Shown here: in pieces, positions 20,880 through 33,012 of the stretch
Layout of the letters: each line of letters starts with the position of its first letter
Position numbering within the stretch: the stretch's first letter is position 1
NCBI GenBank assembly: GCA_964036045.1
Contig: OZ038384.1
Location: forward strand, 37,316,238-37,380,237
Reading direction: 5' to 3'
Source: Eutreptiella sp. 'Long Island Sound 2002'
Taxonomy: Eukaryota > Euglenozoa > Euglenophyceae > Eutreptiales > Eutreptiaceae
DNA: 64,000 bases
Program-made: the position numbers and the translations under genes
The notes under the pieces: generated by a model
The model's database searches: none
What the model was told of the DNA's origin: nothing
What the model saw: the letters and a program-made list of their open reading frames with translations, nothing else

Positions 20880-22195
20880 AGGACCGCCATTAAGGACCCC
20901 CACTATGGGATTTTTTCTAGGAGCCCGGCGCGGGCCACTTTTGTTTCCCTCCACTTCTGTAGTGGACCCCCGAGAAGGCAGGGGTGACATAGCACTTCCG
21001 CCCTCTTTTGGGCCTCCAGGAAGATAGGGGTGAGGCAGCCACTTCTGATTTTGTTCCCCTATGTTGGGGATCCCCGAGAATGTAGGCGTGATGCAACATC
21101 TCCACCCTCTTTTGGGCCCCCGAGAGGCGGCCACTTCTGATTTTGTTCCCCTTTGTTGGGGAACACTTCTGATTTTGCTCCCCTTTGTTGGGGATCCCCG
21201 AGAATGCAATTTTGCCTCCCACTTTCTTTCCTTTTTTTTTTTACTCCCACACTTGGTTGCGTGGCCCCTTGAGTTGGTGTTAGGGACTCAACAATCCACA
21301 GCTCGGAATTTTGCTTGAACTAGTAGAGGGAGAAAAAATGGATTTTCACCCCATGTGTCTATACTCAAAATAGTCAGTTTTTTCAGAAAAATACTCAGTT
21401 TTTTTAGGAGAACCCAATAATGGATGAAAACCAAATTGGACCAAATATCAATACCACCCCTGTGCAGAGGTATATCAGAGATGGCTCTTACCCTAGTGGG
21501 TAAAGCGGTGCCTTTGCAAGTGGAAGGTCCCGGGTTCAAATCCCTTTGGGGGTAATCTGCAAAACAGCAGCTCAAAACTGGGAATTTCCGAAACTGATTT
21601 TTTTGATACTTTGACCATCCAAAATGATCAAATATCCTATGCAAAGCATGTTTTAGGCCCCCTTTAAGTGTTTTTCACACTACTTGGGTGTGTGTGGGGG
21701 GGGGGTGGCTCCCAAGGGGTCTGGGGCACAACCTGCTGATGCAGTTTTCCCGCCTTAGCAGCTCAAGAATGGTTGTCCCTCTCCCCTCTTCAAGGTGCCT
21801 TGCCGAAGGCAGGAGAATTTTTGTTTTGTTTTTTTTTCTTTGTGGTTTGATTTTCTCCCCTTTGTTGGGGATCATCGAGAATGCAGGGGTGACGTAACAT
21901 TTCCTCCCACTTGTGGGCCCCCTAGAAGGCAGGGGTTAGGCAGCCAATTCTGATTTTGTCCCCCTTTGTTTGGGGATCCCCGAGAATGCAAGGGTGACGT
22001 AGCATTTGCGCCCACTTGTGGGCCCCCCCAAAGGCAGGGGTTAGGTAGCCAATTCTGATTTTGTCCCCCTTTGCAACCCCCCCCCCCCCTCTCCTCCGAA
22101 GGGTTTGGAAACATACATGAACTCCTTCTTCACAACATGCATGGTTCGGCCTGGGTGGGGCGCCACTGGCAACAGTGGCCGGGAATTGACCTAGT
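20880..22195 (+). repeat. Composite repeat, copy 1: satellite, SINE, satellite, terminal block
   Basis: Diverged units of the 85-bp satellite (GGGGATCCCCGAGAATG core) at about 20900-21210 and 21850-22080 flank a SINE at 21307-21556. A single 8.5-kb-type satellite unit lies at 21244-21300. The block ends with GCATGGTTCGGCCTGGGTGG and GTGGCCGGGAATTGAC at 22137-22190, as does copy 2 at 43673-43775. Confidence 0.65.
21307..21556 (+). mobile_element. tRNA-Ala-derived SINE, copy 1
   Basis: The core at 21479-21550 has an A-box-like TAGTGGGTAAAGCG, an anticodon-arm-like GTGCCTTTGCAAG with TGC, and a B box GGGTTCAAATCCC (21532-21544). It is about 80% similar to 42842-43080, including about 170 bp of 5' sequence that starts ATTTTGCTTGA. 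The acceptor stem does not pair, so it is not a working tRNA gene. Confidence 0.6.
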
Positions 22196-22360
22196 AAGGA
22201 AAATTTTTTTCAAAATTTTGCTTTTTTTACCAAGTAAAAAAAAACTTTTTGAAAAAAAGTTTAAAAAATTTTTTTTTCACTAGGTTTTACTCCATTTTAC
22301 TAGGTTTTACCACATTTTACTAGGTTTTACTACACCGCATACTAGGTTTTGCCAAATGCC
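22196..22360. repeat. CTAGGTTTTAC tandem repeats with A/T runs
   Basis: Four CTAGGTTTTRC units between 22275 and 22350, preceded by A- and T-rich runs. Relative of the array at 20555-20760. Confidence 0.55.
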
Positions 22361-23072
22361 CAACAATAGGTGGGGCGTAAATGGTTGTGCACCGTAGTTG
22401 CGCGTTCTACAAGGGGCCTTCCATAGGGCCTAGGTAAATATGTGGTGTCATTGTTTGGTCCACCACGGCCCCACAGTGGGGCCTAGGTAGTCATGAACTA
22501 TTTGTGGGGGGCATCTCCAGGGGGGAGCACCATGGGCCTTTGTGGAACAACTTTAGACACCCTTCCGCCAGCCAGCGAGAAAGACCCCACCTCCCACCCC
22601 ACCCTGACCCAAGTGTGACAGGGTTTAGGGAGTGGGAGCCTGCCCACAAACTGAATCTGTTTGAATTGGTGTGTGGCCCCCACAAGGCACCCAGTGCCAC
22701 AGCTCGGTGTAGGGGGTCACCAACGAGGAGCATAAGCTCAGAGGCCAACAGGGAAGACGCAGGAGATCTCTGCATGGAGCATGGGGACGGGCAGCATTGG
22801 GGAAGGTTCGTCACACCTGCCACTACTTGTAGCTGGAACTAGTGGTTCCCAAGCCTTGGAAGGTCCAATGAGCCGCACATCCCGGGATCCACAAGAAACC
22901 AGGGAGAAGCATAGTCATGATGGGAGGGGGAAACCTTTGACAACAAGGCCCTGTTGGTAACCCCACTCCCCTGCACATGCATGGCAACCCCCGCCCCGCC
23001 CCCCTACACACATAGTGCAACCCATGTGCTAATATATGGCTGATCCGTTCCACCCTGCAAAGGAGCTGTCAC
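22361..23072. other. No gene seen
   Basis: Non-coding. The short frames have no domain signal. Confidence 0.35.
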
Positions 23073-23153
23073 CCTGTTGGCCTGCTCCAGTAGATCCAGT
23101 CTGCCCTTGACAGAAGTCACCAGGCTGTAATCTTGTTTGTCTACATTCTGTTG
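23073..23153 (-). CDS. Candidate coiled-coil exon, minus strand (81 nt)
   Basis: QQNVDKQDYSLVTSVKGRLD followed by LLEQANR, between a CCAACAG acceptor and an AGG|GTGACA donor, 27 codons, phase 0 at both ends. It is coiled-coil-like, but on the strand opposite to the other islands. It therefore belongs to another gene, or to an inverted copy, or is chance. Confidence 0.3.
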
Positions 23154-23159
23154 CTGTTG

Positions 23160-24560
23160 GCACACTACACAAGCAGGGAAACAAAACAACAACAACCAAT
23201 AGCAAAATGCCTGTGGAAATGCTGTGCACCAGTGACGAGTACCACTTGGTGAGGTGGAACCACCTAGCCTAGGGGGGGGGGGCTTACCTGTGAGGCCTGA
23301 CACCAACCCCCCCACACCCTCTGGACCCCCCAACCCATACTAGTTAGCACTTGCTTAGAATTGACAATTTGGGCGCCAGCGGAGCCTGGAAAATTGCAAC
23401 ACACTTTTTGAGCTTGGAAAATTTGCAACAGACTTGATTTCCCCCCACTTGTTTACATTCAAAATGCTCACAATGAGTTAGTGAATGCCCTGCCACGTGT
23501 CTTCTTCTGCTAGCCGGGAAGTCTTTGCTGATTCACAGGTACATCTGTTGGAATACGCTACTGTTTTTCATTTGCTGTGAGGGGTAAAACCAAATTTCAC
23601 CCCACTTGTGTATATTCAAAATGCCCAGAATGAAATGGGGAATTCAAAAGTGCCCCCAAAATGGAGAAAATTTTTCGACTTCCCCCCCCCTCCCCCTCCC
23701 GGACCCCTGCCCACGCCGCGGGGTTGGTATCTAGAACTGAACTGCAGACCCCCCCCCCCCCCGTGGCCTAGCCCTGTGTTACATCTCCCACATCATTGGT
23801 GGTTAGCACCTATCAAATTTCACTGTCTTGGGGACGGTTTTGTGTGAAGCATGCCGTTGCCATCATGGGAGACGCCAAGGGGCAGATACAGCACTTGTGA
23901 GCAGAGGGACAACTCTCCCAGTCTCCCCAGTTGGGCATACCTTTCCGTAGTGGCTTGGGACAAGCAATGTGAACAACTATTTCTCAAAACTCAAACCATT
24001 GTGTACACCTGAAGTACCAACCAGGACATTTACTCAGCCTCTACGGCACCCCCTCCCCCACACGCGCGGTGAGTGACACCAAACCTGTTAGGTCTGAGCT
24101 TTTCAAAGAAAGGACAACTCACTGGTCATGTCCATTTTCCTCAAATTGAAGAGAATTTACGTGCTCTTCTCGTGACGCGTGTTCGGTTTTTGGTGGAGTT
24201 AAACTGCTAGAATCTCCTCGGATGCAGCAACACGAAATGCAGTTGCTGTTATCCCACCATTCTCCAACATTACCGACTGTCCATGCAGACGTTTAGGCTA
24301 TGACCATCGGATCTTTGTACTTTCACACATGCATGCACGGGTTGTGCCTTCCATCAATGGGTGGGTGCCTTCTGCTAGCCCTCTATGGTGGCTTTTGTAG
24401 CCAGATGTAAAGGTTCTGGACACTTATTCAAGACCGGTAATGGCCTGAACAGGACATGAGGCAGGGGCAAGCGGAACCCTGATATCTCCAAACAGCAAGT
24501 CGGCACAGTGAGAATGTGTTTGTTGCCCATGCCCCAAGCTCAAGCCGCCGCTGCAACTGC
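23160..24560. other. No gene seen; diverged copy of the 35.6-36.0 kb repeat
   Basis: The segment 23760-24090 shares short blocks in order with 35640-35990 (GACGCCAAGGGGC, an AACAACTATT/ACAATTGCCT equivalent, and C-rich ends). No coding signal. Confidence 0.35.
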
Positions 24561-24565
24561 TGCAG

Positions 24566-24632
24566 GCCACGGAGCAGCTGCGCGCAAAAGAGAAGCCATG
24601 CGATACCGACGTTCATGTGGAGGAAATTCGAG
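24566..24632 (+). CDS. Possible coiled-coil exon, weak
   Basis: ATEQLRAKEKPCDTDVHVEE follows a CTGCAG acceptor. A possible donor is CGAG|GTCTCT. It is charged and helical, but its length is not a multiple of three and the donor is weak. Confidence 0.2.
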
Positions 24633-24639
24633 GTCTCTG

Positions 24640-26950
24640 TGAGGCGGTGCGTTCAGGATCGCCTGTCACCGTCCGCCCATGCGGTGCCCGTACGGTCACA
24701 TACATGGTGTCACTCCATACGGCCACTCTATACAGTCACTCTACACAGTCGTCATAATTGGCGGCTTTGATATCCCGAGTCATACCAGCACTGCCCCTCA
24801 TCACTCTTCCCCACTTTAGAAGCCCCCCCCCCAAATGCGTACAAAATGGTAAGCCATGGTGGGAAATGACCCGGCCTTTATGAAACAACCCCCTGCCCCA
24901 GAAAGGGTGGCAGTCTCGGAGCTCTCGCTTACAACTTTGTCAAAAAGGTGAGTTTTCTGTAGGTTCTGTCCACTTTGTCAGCCGGACATGTGTACCCTCA
25001 CTTGAAAATGGTGCTTGCAGTTGTACCTGCTATATCTACCGGGTTACCCAGTTGCCTTTGTAGACCCCCCTCCCACCATGCGCCTCCGAGTGAACCAGAA
25101 GCTCCCGGGGGCTCATCTGTCATGTGTATGTCGCGTTGGCTCGTAAGCAATTCAATCCACACGCATATTAATGTTCCTCTAACTCGTCGATTTGCTATGT
25201 GCACCCTTTTGGGTGGAGGACCAATTGTCACTACAGCTCCAACACACCACTTTGTCTGACATGATGCATTTCACGTTTTCTAGTGCATCTTCGTGTGCTC
25301 GTCGTGTTTGCAATCTCGGGTACCCGGGACATCCACCTCTCTAGCCACACTTTTCACATATCCCTCGTACGCAATCACTCTCGGAACATGTTGGATTTTT
25401 GCATGTGCTTTTTTGATCGCTGCTTTCGGTATACCTCATATCAATCTCATCACATAACGTTCGGAACTCTGTCCCGCCCATGCCTTTTCTCATGGGGTGT
25501 TGGCCCCGGCGCGTGCCAATCTCCAGACCCCACAGGAACCTCACTCAATACCAACCCAATGCACTTTGATAGCACTCTTTGATGTGGTTTGGCTAAACTT
25601 CAGGCAAACACACTGAATCCCAACATAGCTAACGATCCTAACTCCGTGGCAATCATTTGTGCTATGCAACACTCGGACTCAAATCGGGCCTTGGGAACTA
25701 ACAATCTTACCCCGTGTTGTTTTCGTTACCATCATACAATTTGAAGTTCGAATCGTTTCCGTGTGGAGTGCCTCTCAATGTCCATGTGTATCCCACCCCT
25801 CCCTTCTACCCATGTTCCTTTGCATTTTCTCATTCACGTCCCTCCACTAGTTTCATCTCGTCGCATTCGTCACACTTACCCCCCTTGTATAAGCTACACC
25901 CTTGTCCAAGCTACAATAGGCGTAGGGGCCGTGATAATTTTGTACGTAATTTGATTACGTACAAAATGTAGTGTGGCCACATAAGACATGGGTGTGTCGT
26001 CACATTTGCCAATTTAAGCACATGTGGCCCCTTGCTGGTGCACCAGGTGCACCAGGAATTTTTTTTTTTTAGTCTGATGCATCCCATAGGGCTTGAATTG
26101 CCAATTTCAGCACATGTGGCCCGCGCACGTGTGTGTCGGCAGTTGTATGTGTTACGCGCAAGCCACGCCCTTGTCCAAGCTACAGTAGGTGTAGGGACTG
26201 TAACAATTGTGTACATTGGTGTAGCTTGTACAAGGGGGGGGGTGAGTCTTATTAAGGTTTCTCCGTGGCCCTCACCCCAGTGCCGAACGGGATCCCACGG
26301 CGCTCTCCACCCGGACTTTCATATTTGTGACACTACGCCTCGCAACTCCATGGTACAAAACGGAAACACATAAGATCGGAATTACACGATTTCCCCTAGA
26401 CCCGACCGGCTACCGGTCGATGTGTTAGGTGGTGTGGGACACTCTCGTGGCGAAGAATGTGGAGTCACCCTAACTTGCCAACCTGGGCGGCATCCTCGTC
26501 CCTTAAGACACTAGCGCACCGGGCACCGGCGGCACGTGTGTTGAGCCACGTAGCTCGGGGGCCCCACGTTAAATCCGTGGATACCCGTTGGACATGATTA
26601 GTTCACACAAGTCATGTTTCCATTATATGGGTGACCCCCCAACCCAAGCGGTACCTTTGGGGAGTAACAGGGCGCGTAATTGTGAAGGGGAGTCACAGAG
26701 GGTCCCCCTAGTTTCTGTGCCCAACATACTCGCCACGGCGGGGTAACGGCATAAGCCCCCCCCCCCCCCCAACACCACAATCAGCCTAGAGCCACACCTA
26801 CAGAAAGATAAGTTTGTTAACCCGGAAGCATCAATGGGCAAACCTACTCCACCTTTGGAGCCCTTTGGAGCCCCAGCCACCCGTCCCCAAAGAGGCGTCC
26901 ATCACGTTCATTCCATCACCTGCCCCTTTTCTCCGCACTGGATTGTGTTT
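24640..26950. other. No gene; local duplications and a perfect hairpin
   Basis: CCCTTGTCCAAGCTACA-TAGG (25901 and 26168) and GCCAATTT-AGCACATGTGGC (26008 and 26101) each occur twice in the same orientation. A perfect inverted repeat lies at 25937-25967. Frames here lack domain signal. Confidence 0.45.
25937..25967. repeat. Perfect 14-bp inverted repeat, 3-nt loop
   Basis: ATTTTGTACGTAAT and its exact reverse complement, separated by TTG. Confidence 0.85.
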
Positions 26951-27021
26951 GTATGTATGTATGAATGAATGCACGTATGTATGTATGTATGGATGGATGG
27001 ATGTATGGATGTATGGATGGA
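26951..27021. repeat. TATG/GGAT microsatellite
   Basis: Runs of GTAT, TATG and GGATG directly before the LINE 3' region. A shorter TATG run precedes the second copy at 33012. Confidence 0.8.
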
Positions 27022-27667
27022 TGTCTATTTTGTTTCGACTACTTCCGGGTACTCTTCATGGATCCCCCTCGGCGACCAGGCGCCGCGGGGGTTAAGCAAA
27101 ACCCTGGCCGGGGGGCTGCTTGGGCCACCCAGCGCCCCGCCCGGCAGCTGGTGCCTGCGAAGTTATGCCCCTGGGAGCGGTGCACCATGGCCCTGCACAT
27201 AGGGACATGCCGCATGCGAGAGACAGTCGTCTCCCCACCATGTAGATCATGCGACGGTGGCGGCAGAAAGTCACCCGCCGGGTGATTCTTGCACTTCCCT
27301 GCATCTTCTATGGGGGGCCGGAGGAAGACACGGGCCACATGCGCATCACGTGCGAACGGGATGAGGTAGTGGCGTGTTTGCTGTGTGCGAAGGTCGAGGA
27401 GTTCACGGCGCATCTGTCACTCGCTGACAAGGCCATGGATTTACTGTCCTGGAAGGAGCATGGCTGCAAGTGGCCAGAGTCCTTGATGGCAGGGGTGGTC
27501 CCAGGTGACCTGCGGCGGCTCTTTGCGATGGTGTGAGCTGCCTCGTCCCGGGGCCCGGCGAAGGCCAAGCTGTTCCTAGAGTACATGATCCTGCTGGGCG
27601 AAAATGGCTACGCCTGGAGAAATCATCGACTCACAAGGATCATACAGCTGCCGCCAGGAGATCGGCC
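27022..27667 (+). pseudogene. LINE zinc-finger region, copy A
   Basis: About 98% identical to copy B (33013-33655) until identity stops abruptly near 27662. It contains MRRWRQKVTRRVILALPCIF, then GGPEEDTGHMRITCERDEVV with a C-H-C arrangement, like the RVT-associated zinc knuckle, although the first C-x2-C pair is incomplete (CIF instead of CIFC). A TAG at 27243-27245 stands where copy C has CAA. A TGA at 27534-27536 stands where copy C has CGG. It is a dead fragment. Confidence 0.6.
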
Positions 27668-29300
27668 TTGACCCTCCGCCTCTGTGGGTTGTACACGGGG
27701 AGTCGGCATTCGACAGGGCTTGCAAAGCGGTGTGGGGACTGGCGGAGTGGGCCATAGTATTACTAGTGCTAGCAGGCCCGGCCCCTAATGCCGATGCGAG
27801 CCCGGTCCCGGAGGTGGTCAGGTTAGACAAAGTGCCACATGATCCGCATGTAGCTGTCACCTCGCTACGCGAAGATGGGGTGGTGGAACCGGGAACAGTA
27901 GTTGTATACCAGCCGCATAGATCCATGACAGTTTGGGGGTTGAGTATACCACCGTGCTAGACGCCATCACGTCCATATGCGGATGCGATGTACACTAGCG
28001 GCCGCATGGGGTACTTCAGCCGAACATTGTCCTCTCCCCGGCGTTGACGGCTTCCAACGCAGCGTTACTGGGGAGAGTCATGGTAAGCCCATATTCGGAT
28101 GTGGTGTGGCTGGAGCTTCACAGGTACTGCTGTGTGCCCGTGGCAGCGAAGGTCACGTCGTACGATGCCTTTTTCCATGAAGACGGGGTCACCAACGTGG
28201 CCGTGGCGCGCCACAGCCGTCCCACGTGGACAGGTGCCATCCGTGGCACGGTTCCCGAGGCGGAGATTATCGGGGCAGCCGCTTACCTACTCCACACGCC
28301 TCCTTCAGACCTCACGGTGCACGTGGTGGATGCTTCCATCATTGGGGCGCAACTGCGCAGAGCACAGGAGGCCCTGTACCGCGGCATCAAAGGACCAACT
28401 CCCACTTCATCAACCAGCACGCTTTTGACTCGGTGGTGGAAGGGCGGCGTCGGCTGCCACGCAGAGTTGGAGGACCCCATCACTGGGTGGTACGGCAGAG
28501 CTCGCACTTGTCGGCGGTCCTGCTGGAGGAGCGGATTTCGCCGCGGCTCACGCAAAGGCCCCGCCAGTACACCTCATGTTGCCCAAGGAACACGCAATCC
28601 TCCTGGTGCCCAATGAAGGTGGGGTGCTAGAACCTCATGTGCCCTCCATGCGGGCCCTCCAGCGGGTCAGAGAGGCGGTGTGGGACTCGTTGGCAGCGCG
28701 CACAAGAGACCACACGCCATTGGCTTGTGCTTGTGAAGTTGTGCCTCTGGGAACGGTGCATCATGGCCCTACACACCGGGACCTGCTGCGGGCGAGAGAC
28801 GGCGGTCTCCCCAGCATGCAAGACATGCGACGGTGGCTGCAAAAAATCACCCGCACGGTGATTCCTGCGCTTCCCTGCATCTTCCGTGGAGGACCCGAGG
28901 AAGTCACGGGCCACTTGCGCATATTATGCGAAAGGGACGAGGCGGTTGCACGACTACTGTGTGCGAAGGTCGAGGAGTTCACTGCGGACCTGCCACTTGC
29001 AGACAGGGCCATGAGTTCATGTCCTGGAAGGAGCACGGATGCAGATGGACGGAGTCCTTAATGGCGGGAGTGGTCCCGGGTGAACTCAAGCGGCTCTTTG
29101 CGGCGGTGCGGGCTGCCTCATCCCGAGGCCCGGCGAAGGCCAAGCTGGTCCTGGAGGACATGATCCACATTGGGGAAGATGGCTACGCCCGGAGAAATCA
29201 TCGACTGACCAAGATCATGCAGCTGCCACCGGGAGATCGGAGGAAAGCTACGTACGCATTCCTGCGAGGTGATACGCCCTTCTGTCCGCCGGCTGGAAGG
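27668..29300 (+). pseudogene. LINE RNase H and zinc-finger region, copy C
   Basis: After a frame change near 27935, one frame reads VEYTTVLDAITSICGCDVH, TAG (27996-27998), RPHGVLQPNIVLSPAL and goes on to an RNase H-like domain (AAAYLLHTPPSDLTVHVVDA at about 28272-28340, with its final aspartate). Frame changes follow, then the zinc-finger region at 28576-29061 (IPALPCIFRGG, EEVTGHLRILCERDEAV) with LCAKVEEFTADLPLADRAM. It is a diverged relative of copies A and B and has no TGA at their shared site. It is probably part of a LINE that continues into 29650-30621. Confidence 0.6.
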
Positions 29301-29317
29301 GTCAGGCAACTGCCGCC

Positions 29318-30621
29318 GTGGAACCCTTTCAGCGGGCGCCGCTGCATGCGTTGCTGGTGTCAAGGTACGTTACGCGCAACGAGGTCATGTCCATGTTTCC
29401 CCAGTGGATGGCGGCGGTGGCACAAGCCTTTACCAGATGGATCGAGTCTTGGGTAGCCCAAGACTTCCCCACATTCCGGGCGCGGTCCCGTGAAGTGTCC
29501 GCGCAGTCCTGGGCCACCATCCGCGGTACCATGGTGTGCAACCCGGATGGCCATGACGAACCCTGGCTCAAGGTGTTTGTAGGACATCCTGCAACCGGGA
29601 GCATCATGGGCTGGCCCAGTGATGTACTGTCTGTCTTCCTACAACCGTTGTGCTCTCTCTCCCGGTTCTAGCGGTGGCCACCGTGTTGGACGTGCGGGAA
29701 CTGTGGCTGTGTGACCGGCAGCTGCGGAGGGTCGTCGCGGTGGCGGAGGGGCAAAGGTGCATGGCGGTCCTGGTGGGATCCAAGCACCTTGCGCGGATCC
29801 AAGGAGACGACGCGCCTGGTCGCGTCAAGGTGGTGTTGCTGTCACTGCCGGAAGGGGATGACAATGCGTCAACAGACGCCCGTCCCACAATGGATGCCTT
29901 GGACCTTGAGCCGGTGGTTGAGGCCCAGTCTGGAGGGCAGCAATTGGTGATCGCATCGGCTCAGAGCCCCAGTCAAGCAGGGGTAGACGTCATCGTGGAG
30001 ATAGTGCAGGACTATGGATGGAGGCTCCTGGCGGGGGGCAAACCGCGCCTCCGAGCATTGCGATGGCCCCGGCTGCTCGAATACCTCTTAGGAGGGTTAG
30101 ACGGACAGCCGGTTCTCACCCCGACATCAACGTGGGACCAGGCGAAACAAAGCCTGCTCAGTAGTGCTGCAGCTCGTGCGCTGGCGGGTGCACTTCTCCG
30201 CTGCCACGAGACACGCAATGATGTTTGGCAGGTGCTGTGGTCTCAACGTTGCGAAGGCGGCCGTGTCCCCTCTCAGTCGATACTTCCGCTAGTATGCAGC
30301 GGGTGCGGCGATACGGCGCCTGTATGGGTGCACCAGTGTGCCTCTACTCGGCTATGTGGGTCATGCCGAGAGCGCGCTGGCACGAGGTGGCCCAAAGCCA
30401 CGTGGGCGCTGCGGCACTCAGGACAACTATCGTCGAGCGCGTGGAGGGCAATCCAGCGTGATTTACGGGGTGTACAAGTGGATGGAGTGCGCTGCCCAGA
30501 TGACCCGACTGCGGCGCTTCCCTTGCTACTGTGGTGGGCTGCGCTGGACGGCGACTCCCGGGTTCTATGGCTCTGGCATCACAGAGGGGTTTTATAGGGG
30601 AATTGTTGGATACATGGATGA
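29318..30621 (+). pseudogene. LINE C-terminal extension (long ORF at 29650)
   Basis: The frame at 29318-29650 (FPQWMAAVAQAFTRWIESWV) changes into a long frame from about 29670. The latter reads VLDVRELWLCDRQLRRVVAV and ends, after one TAG (30595-30597), at TGA 30619-30621. It holds two CxxC pairs (CSGCGD and CGSCRE) that could bind zinc. FPQWMAA recurs in copy B near 33850. A long region after the RVT finger is also seen in the LINE at 54-3321. No known domain is recognised. Confidence 0.45.
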
Positions 30622-31264
30622 TGCTATATGACCAAGCGCAACGGTGGGTGGAATGCCGAGTGTTGTCCGTGTGGTGGATGCAGCGGCGGAGATAGCATAT
30701 GAGACGTGGCCTCCTACTGGCCTGTGCCTGCGGCAGGGGCAGACGTGATATGACGGCCATCGCGACGTGGCAGGTCGTGCCGGCCTAATAGTGCACGGTA
30801 CCGCCCCCGCACGCACGGTTCGACCGACGTGTTGCTACGCCCGCCTGCCCCAGGTCGCCGCATACAATAGTGAGGTGTCATGGGTCGTTCCGACAGGGTA
30901 ATAAGGCCCAAGCCCCTGTAGGGTATTCCCATGGCACCGGGGTCTATACTGGCGACCTGGCTACAGCAGTCACGGGGGTTCATCCTCGGGTTACTCCGGG
31001 GGGTCAAGTGGATACATACATGTCCCCATGCCAGCGCTACTGATTTTGGCCACGGGCTGCATGGAGCGGCTCAATAGGTCGTGCGCGTGGAGTCACAGCA
31101 GCATGGATGGCCACATGGGATATGCGAAGGTGCTACAAGTCGATGATGAATGGCGACGGGAGAAGGACGTGGGCGTGGACGTCTGAGGCACGCATTATGG
31201 CTTGGACGGGTGTACATGTATGCGGTCTGGCAGCGGGGGGATGCCGCCATGGGGGTGCCCCTTG
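30622..31264. other. No gene seen
   Basis: GC-rich, no convincing frame. Confidence 0.4.
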
Positions 31265-31600
31265 ACGCCAGGAATAACTCAAGGAGGTATTGGGGCAGCC
31301 CACAGGCGCCGGATGAAACTTCGTGGGGGTACAGGGGTGTCCCCTGACCCCAGGACCAACCCAGGGAGGTATCGGGGCCGCCCACGGGCCCCGGGAGAAA
31401 ATCTGTGGGAGTATGGGGGAGTCCCGTGACCCCAAGACCAACTCAAGGAGGTACATGGGCCACCCACGGGTCCCAGGAGCAATTTAGTGGGAGTACTGGG
31501 GTGTCCCGTGACCCCTCGAACAACTCATGGAGGTACTGGGGTGTCCCTCTGACCCCTGAAACAACTCAGAGGGCGTATACTGGGGCATCCCCTGGCCCCA
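31265..31600. repeat. 82-bp minisatellite, about four units
   Basis: ARGGAGGTAY starts at 31281, 31363, 31445 and 31527, exactly 82 bp apart. Each unit ends in GTCCCGTGACCCC-like sequence. Confidence 0.8.
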
Positions 31601-32990
31601 CAAGCAAACTAGAGGGACAATGCCTGCGGGCATGTACATAGCCTAACCATTTGACCTCTGCACACGTAGCCAATAGCACAGCGACGGGGGCGTTGGCGGC
31701 CGTGAGCGCGATGAGAGGCACTCGCGGGTAATGGGCATACCCAGTGTCTTGGTGTGGCGTGGTGGAGGTCCGAGCGGGCGGTGGTACAACGCACTGGCTG
31801 TAGCAGTAGGCATAGCCTAAGCGGTGGTTGCGAGCCTGCAGGGCTATATAGGGGTAGAGTGGCATGAGCGGCCCGTGATGTACCATTGTACACCGTGCCT
31901 GTATGAGAGGTCTAGGGGGTGAGGCACAGGCCCATGCTATAAGTAGGCATGCCACGTGGTCGGTGGATGCCGAACCTGCGGCCTGGCCACCGATGTGGCG
32001 GAGATGGCACAACCACGGGAGCTGGCTAATCAGGGTAGGCGTCAGGGCAATGTATGTGGGCCAGATGAGGTGAACCTGGTTACCACGGCCCGGGGCGAGC
32101 CTCTGGTGGGTACCCCTACAGGGAATCGATAACCAAGCTACGGCACCCACCAGCCGGAATCCCAGCCAGCGATATTCACGGGTTGTGCCTCTCGTGCTGC
32201 GGGGTGGCCGGCATACCCCCTGTTGACCCTCGTGTTATACTATAAGAGAGTATGTACAATTACCACGGGTCGGCTCAGGTCATCACCTTGAGGTGGGGGG
32301 ACACAATCCTATATATGTGGGGTCCAGTGGGTGGGCGCGGCTGCCGGCTATTGGTGGTAATGGAATAGTACTGTGTGCATATATACAATGATGTCTCTCG
32401 GTCTGGGGCTGCAAAAGATGTGCCCGGGGGGGGGGGGGCGCAAAGTACTGATGGCCTATACGATGCGCACAAGGGGGCGATTAAGGCTAAGGGCCAGGCT
32501 AGGCTGGAGCTCCCCAGAAACCCTGGCTACACGTCCATGGATTTTTGCATGTGCGATACTGGTTACAGGGTGCACGTGGGCCGAGGGGATGACACGTCAA
32601 AGGACATCAGGGGAGGACACCTTGACGGGGCTAGCTCTTGTTTCGCCGCATGCATGCTGCTTTGTATCTTGGTTGCTGCATTGCACCCATAGGAAGCGCC
32701 CTTGCTTTCTGCTTGTTGCTATGCTGCAGGGATGCTATGCCTTGCCCCAATACCCCCGGCGGTCCAACGAGCCAGTGCTTGTCGCCGTTGCTAACGCTAA
32801 TGCTCTACAGTTGCCACTGCCCCCAAAGCCTGGTTGGCCGGTATCACCGGTCCTCTGGGTCCTCCGTCATGCTATGGGCCACCTCAGGCAGCCCTGGGAC
32901 CCACGGGATTGAGCAAGGCAGGAACCACCTGTCGGTGCGAGATGGCCGGTAACTCCAGTAGATGGCATGATAAGTGGTTATGACTATGAC
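31601..32990. other. No gene seen
   Basis: Overlapping frames on both strands without domain features. A G run lies near 32428. Confidence 0.35.
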
Positions 32991-33012
32991 CATGTATGTA
33001 TGTATGTATGAA
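32991..33012. repeat. TATG microsatellite before LINE copy B
   Basis: Short GTAT run, then ATTCTATTTTGTTTCG, the point from which similarity to copy A starts. Confidence 0.7.
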
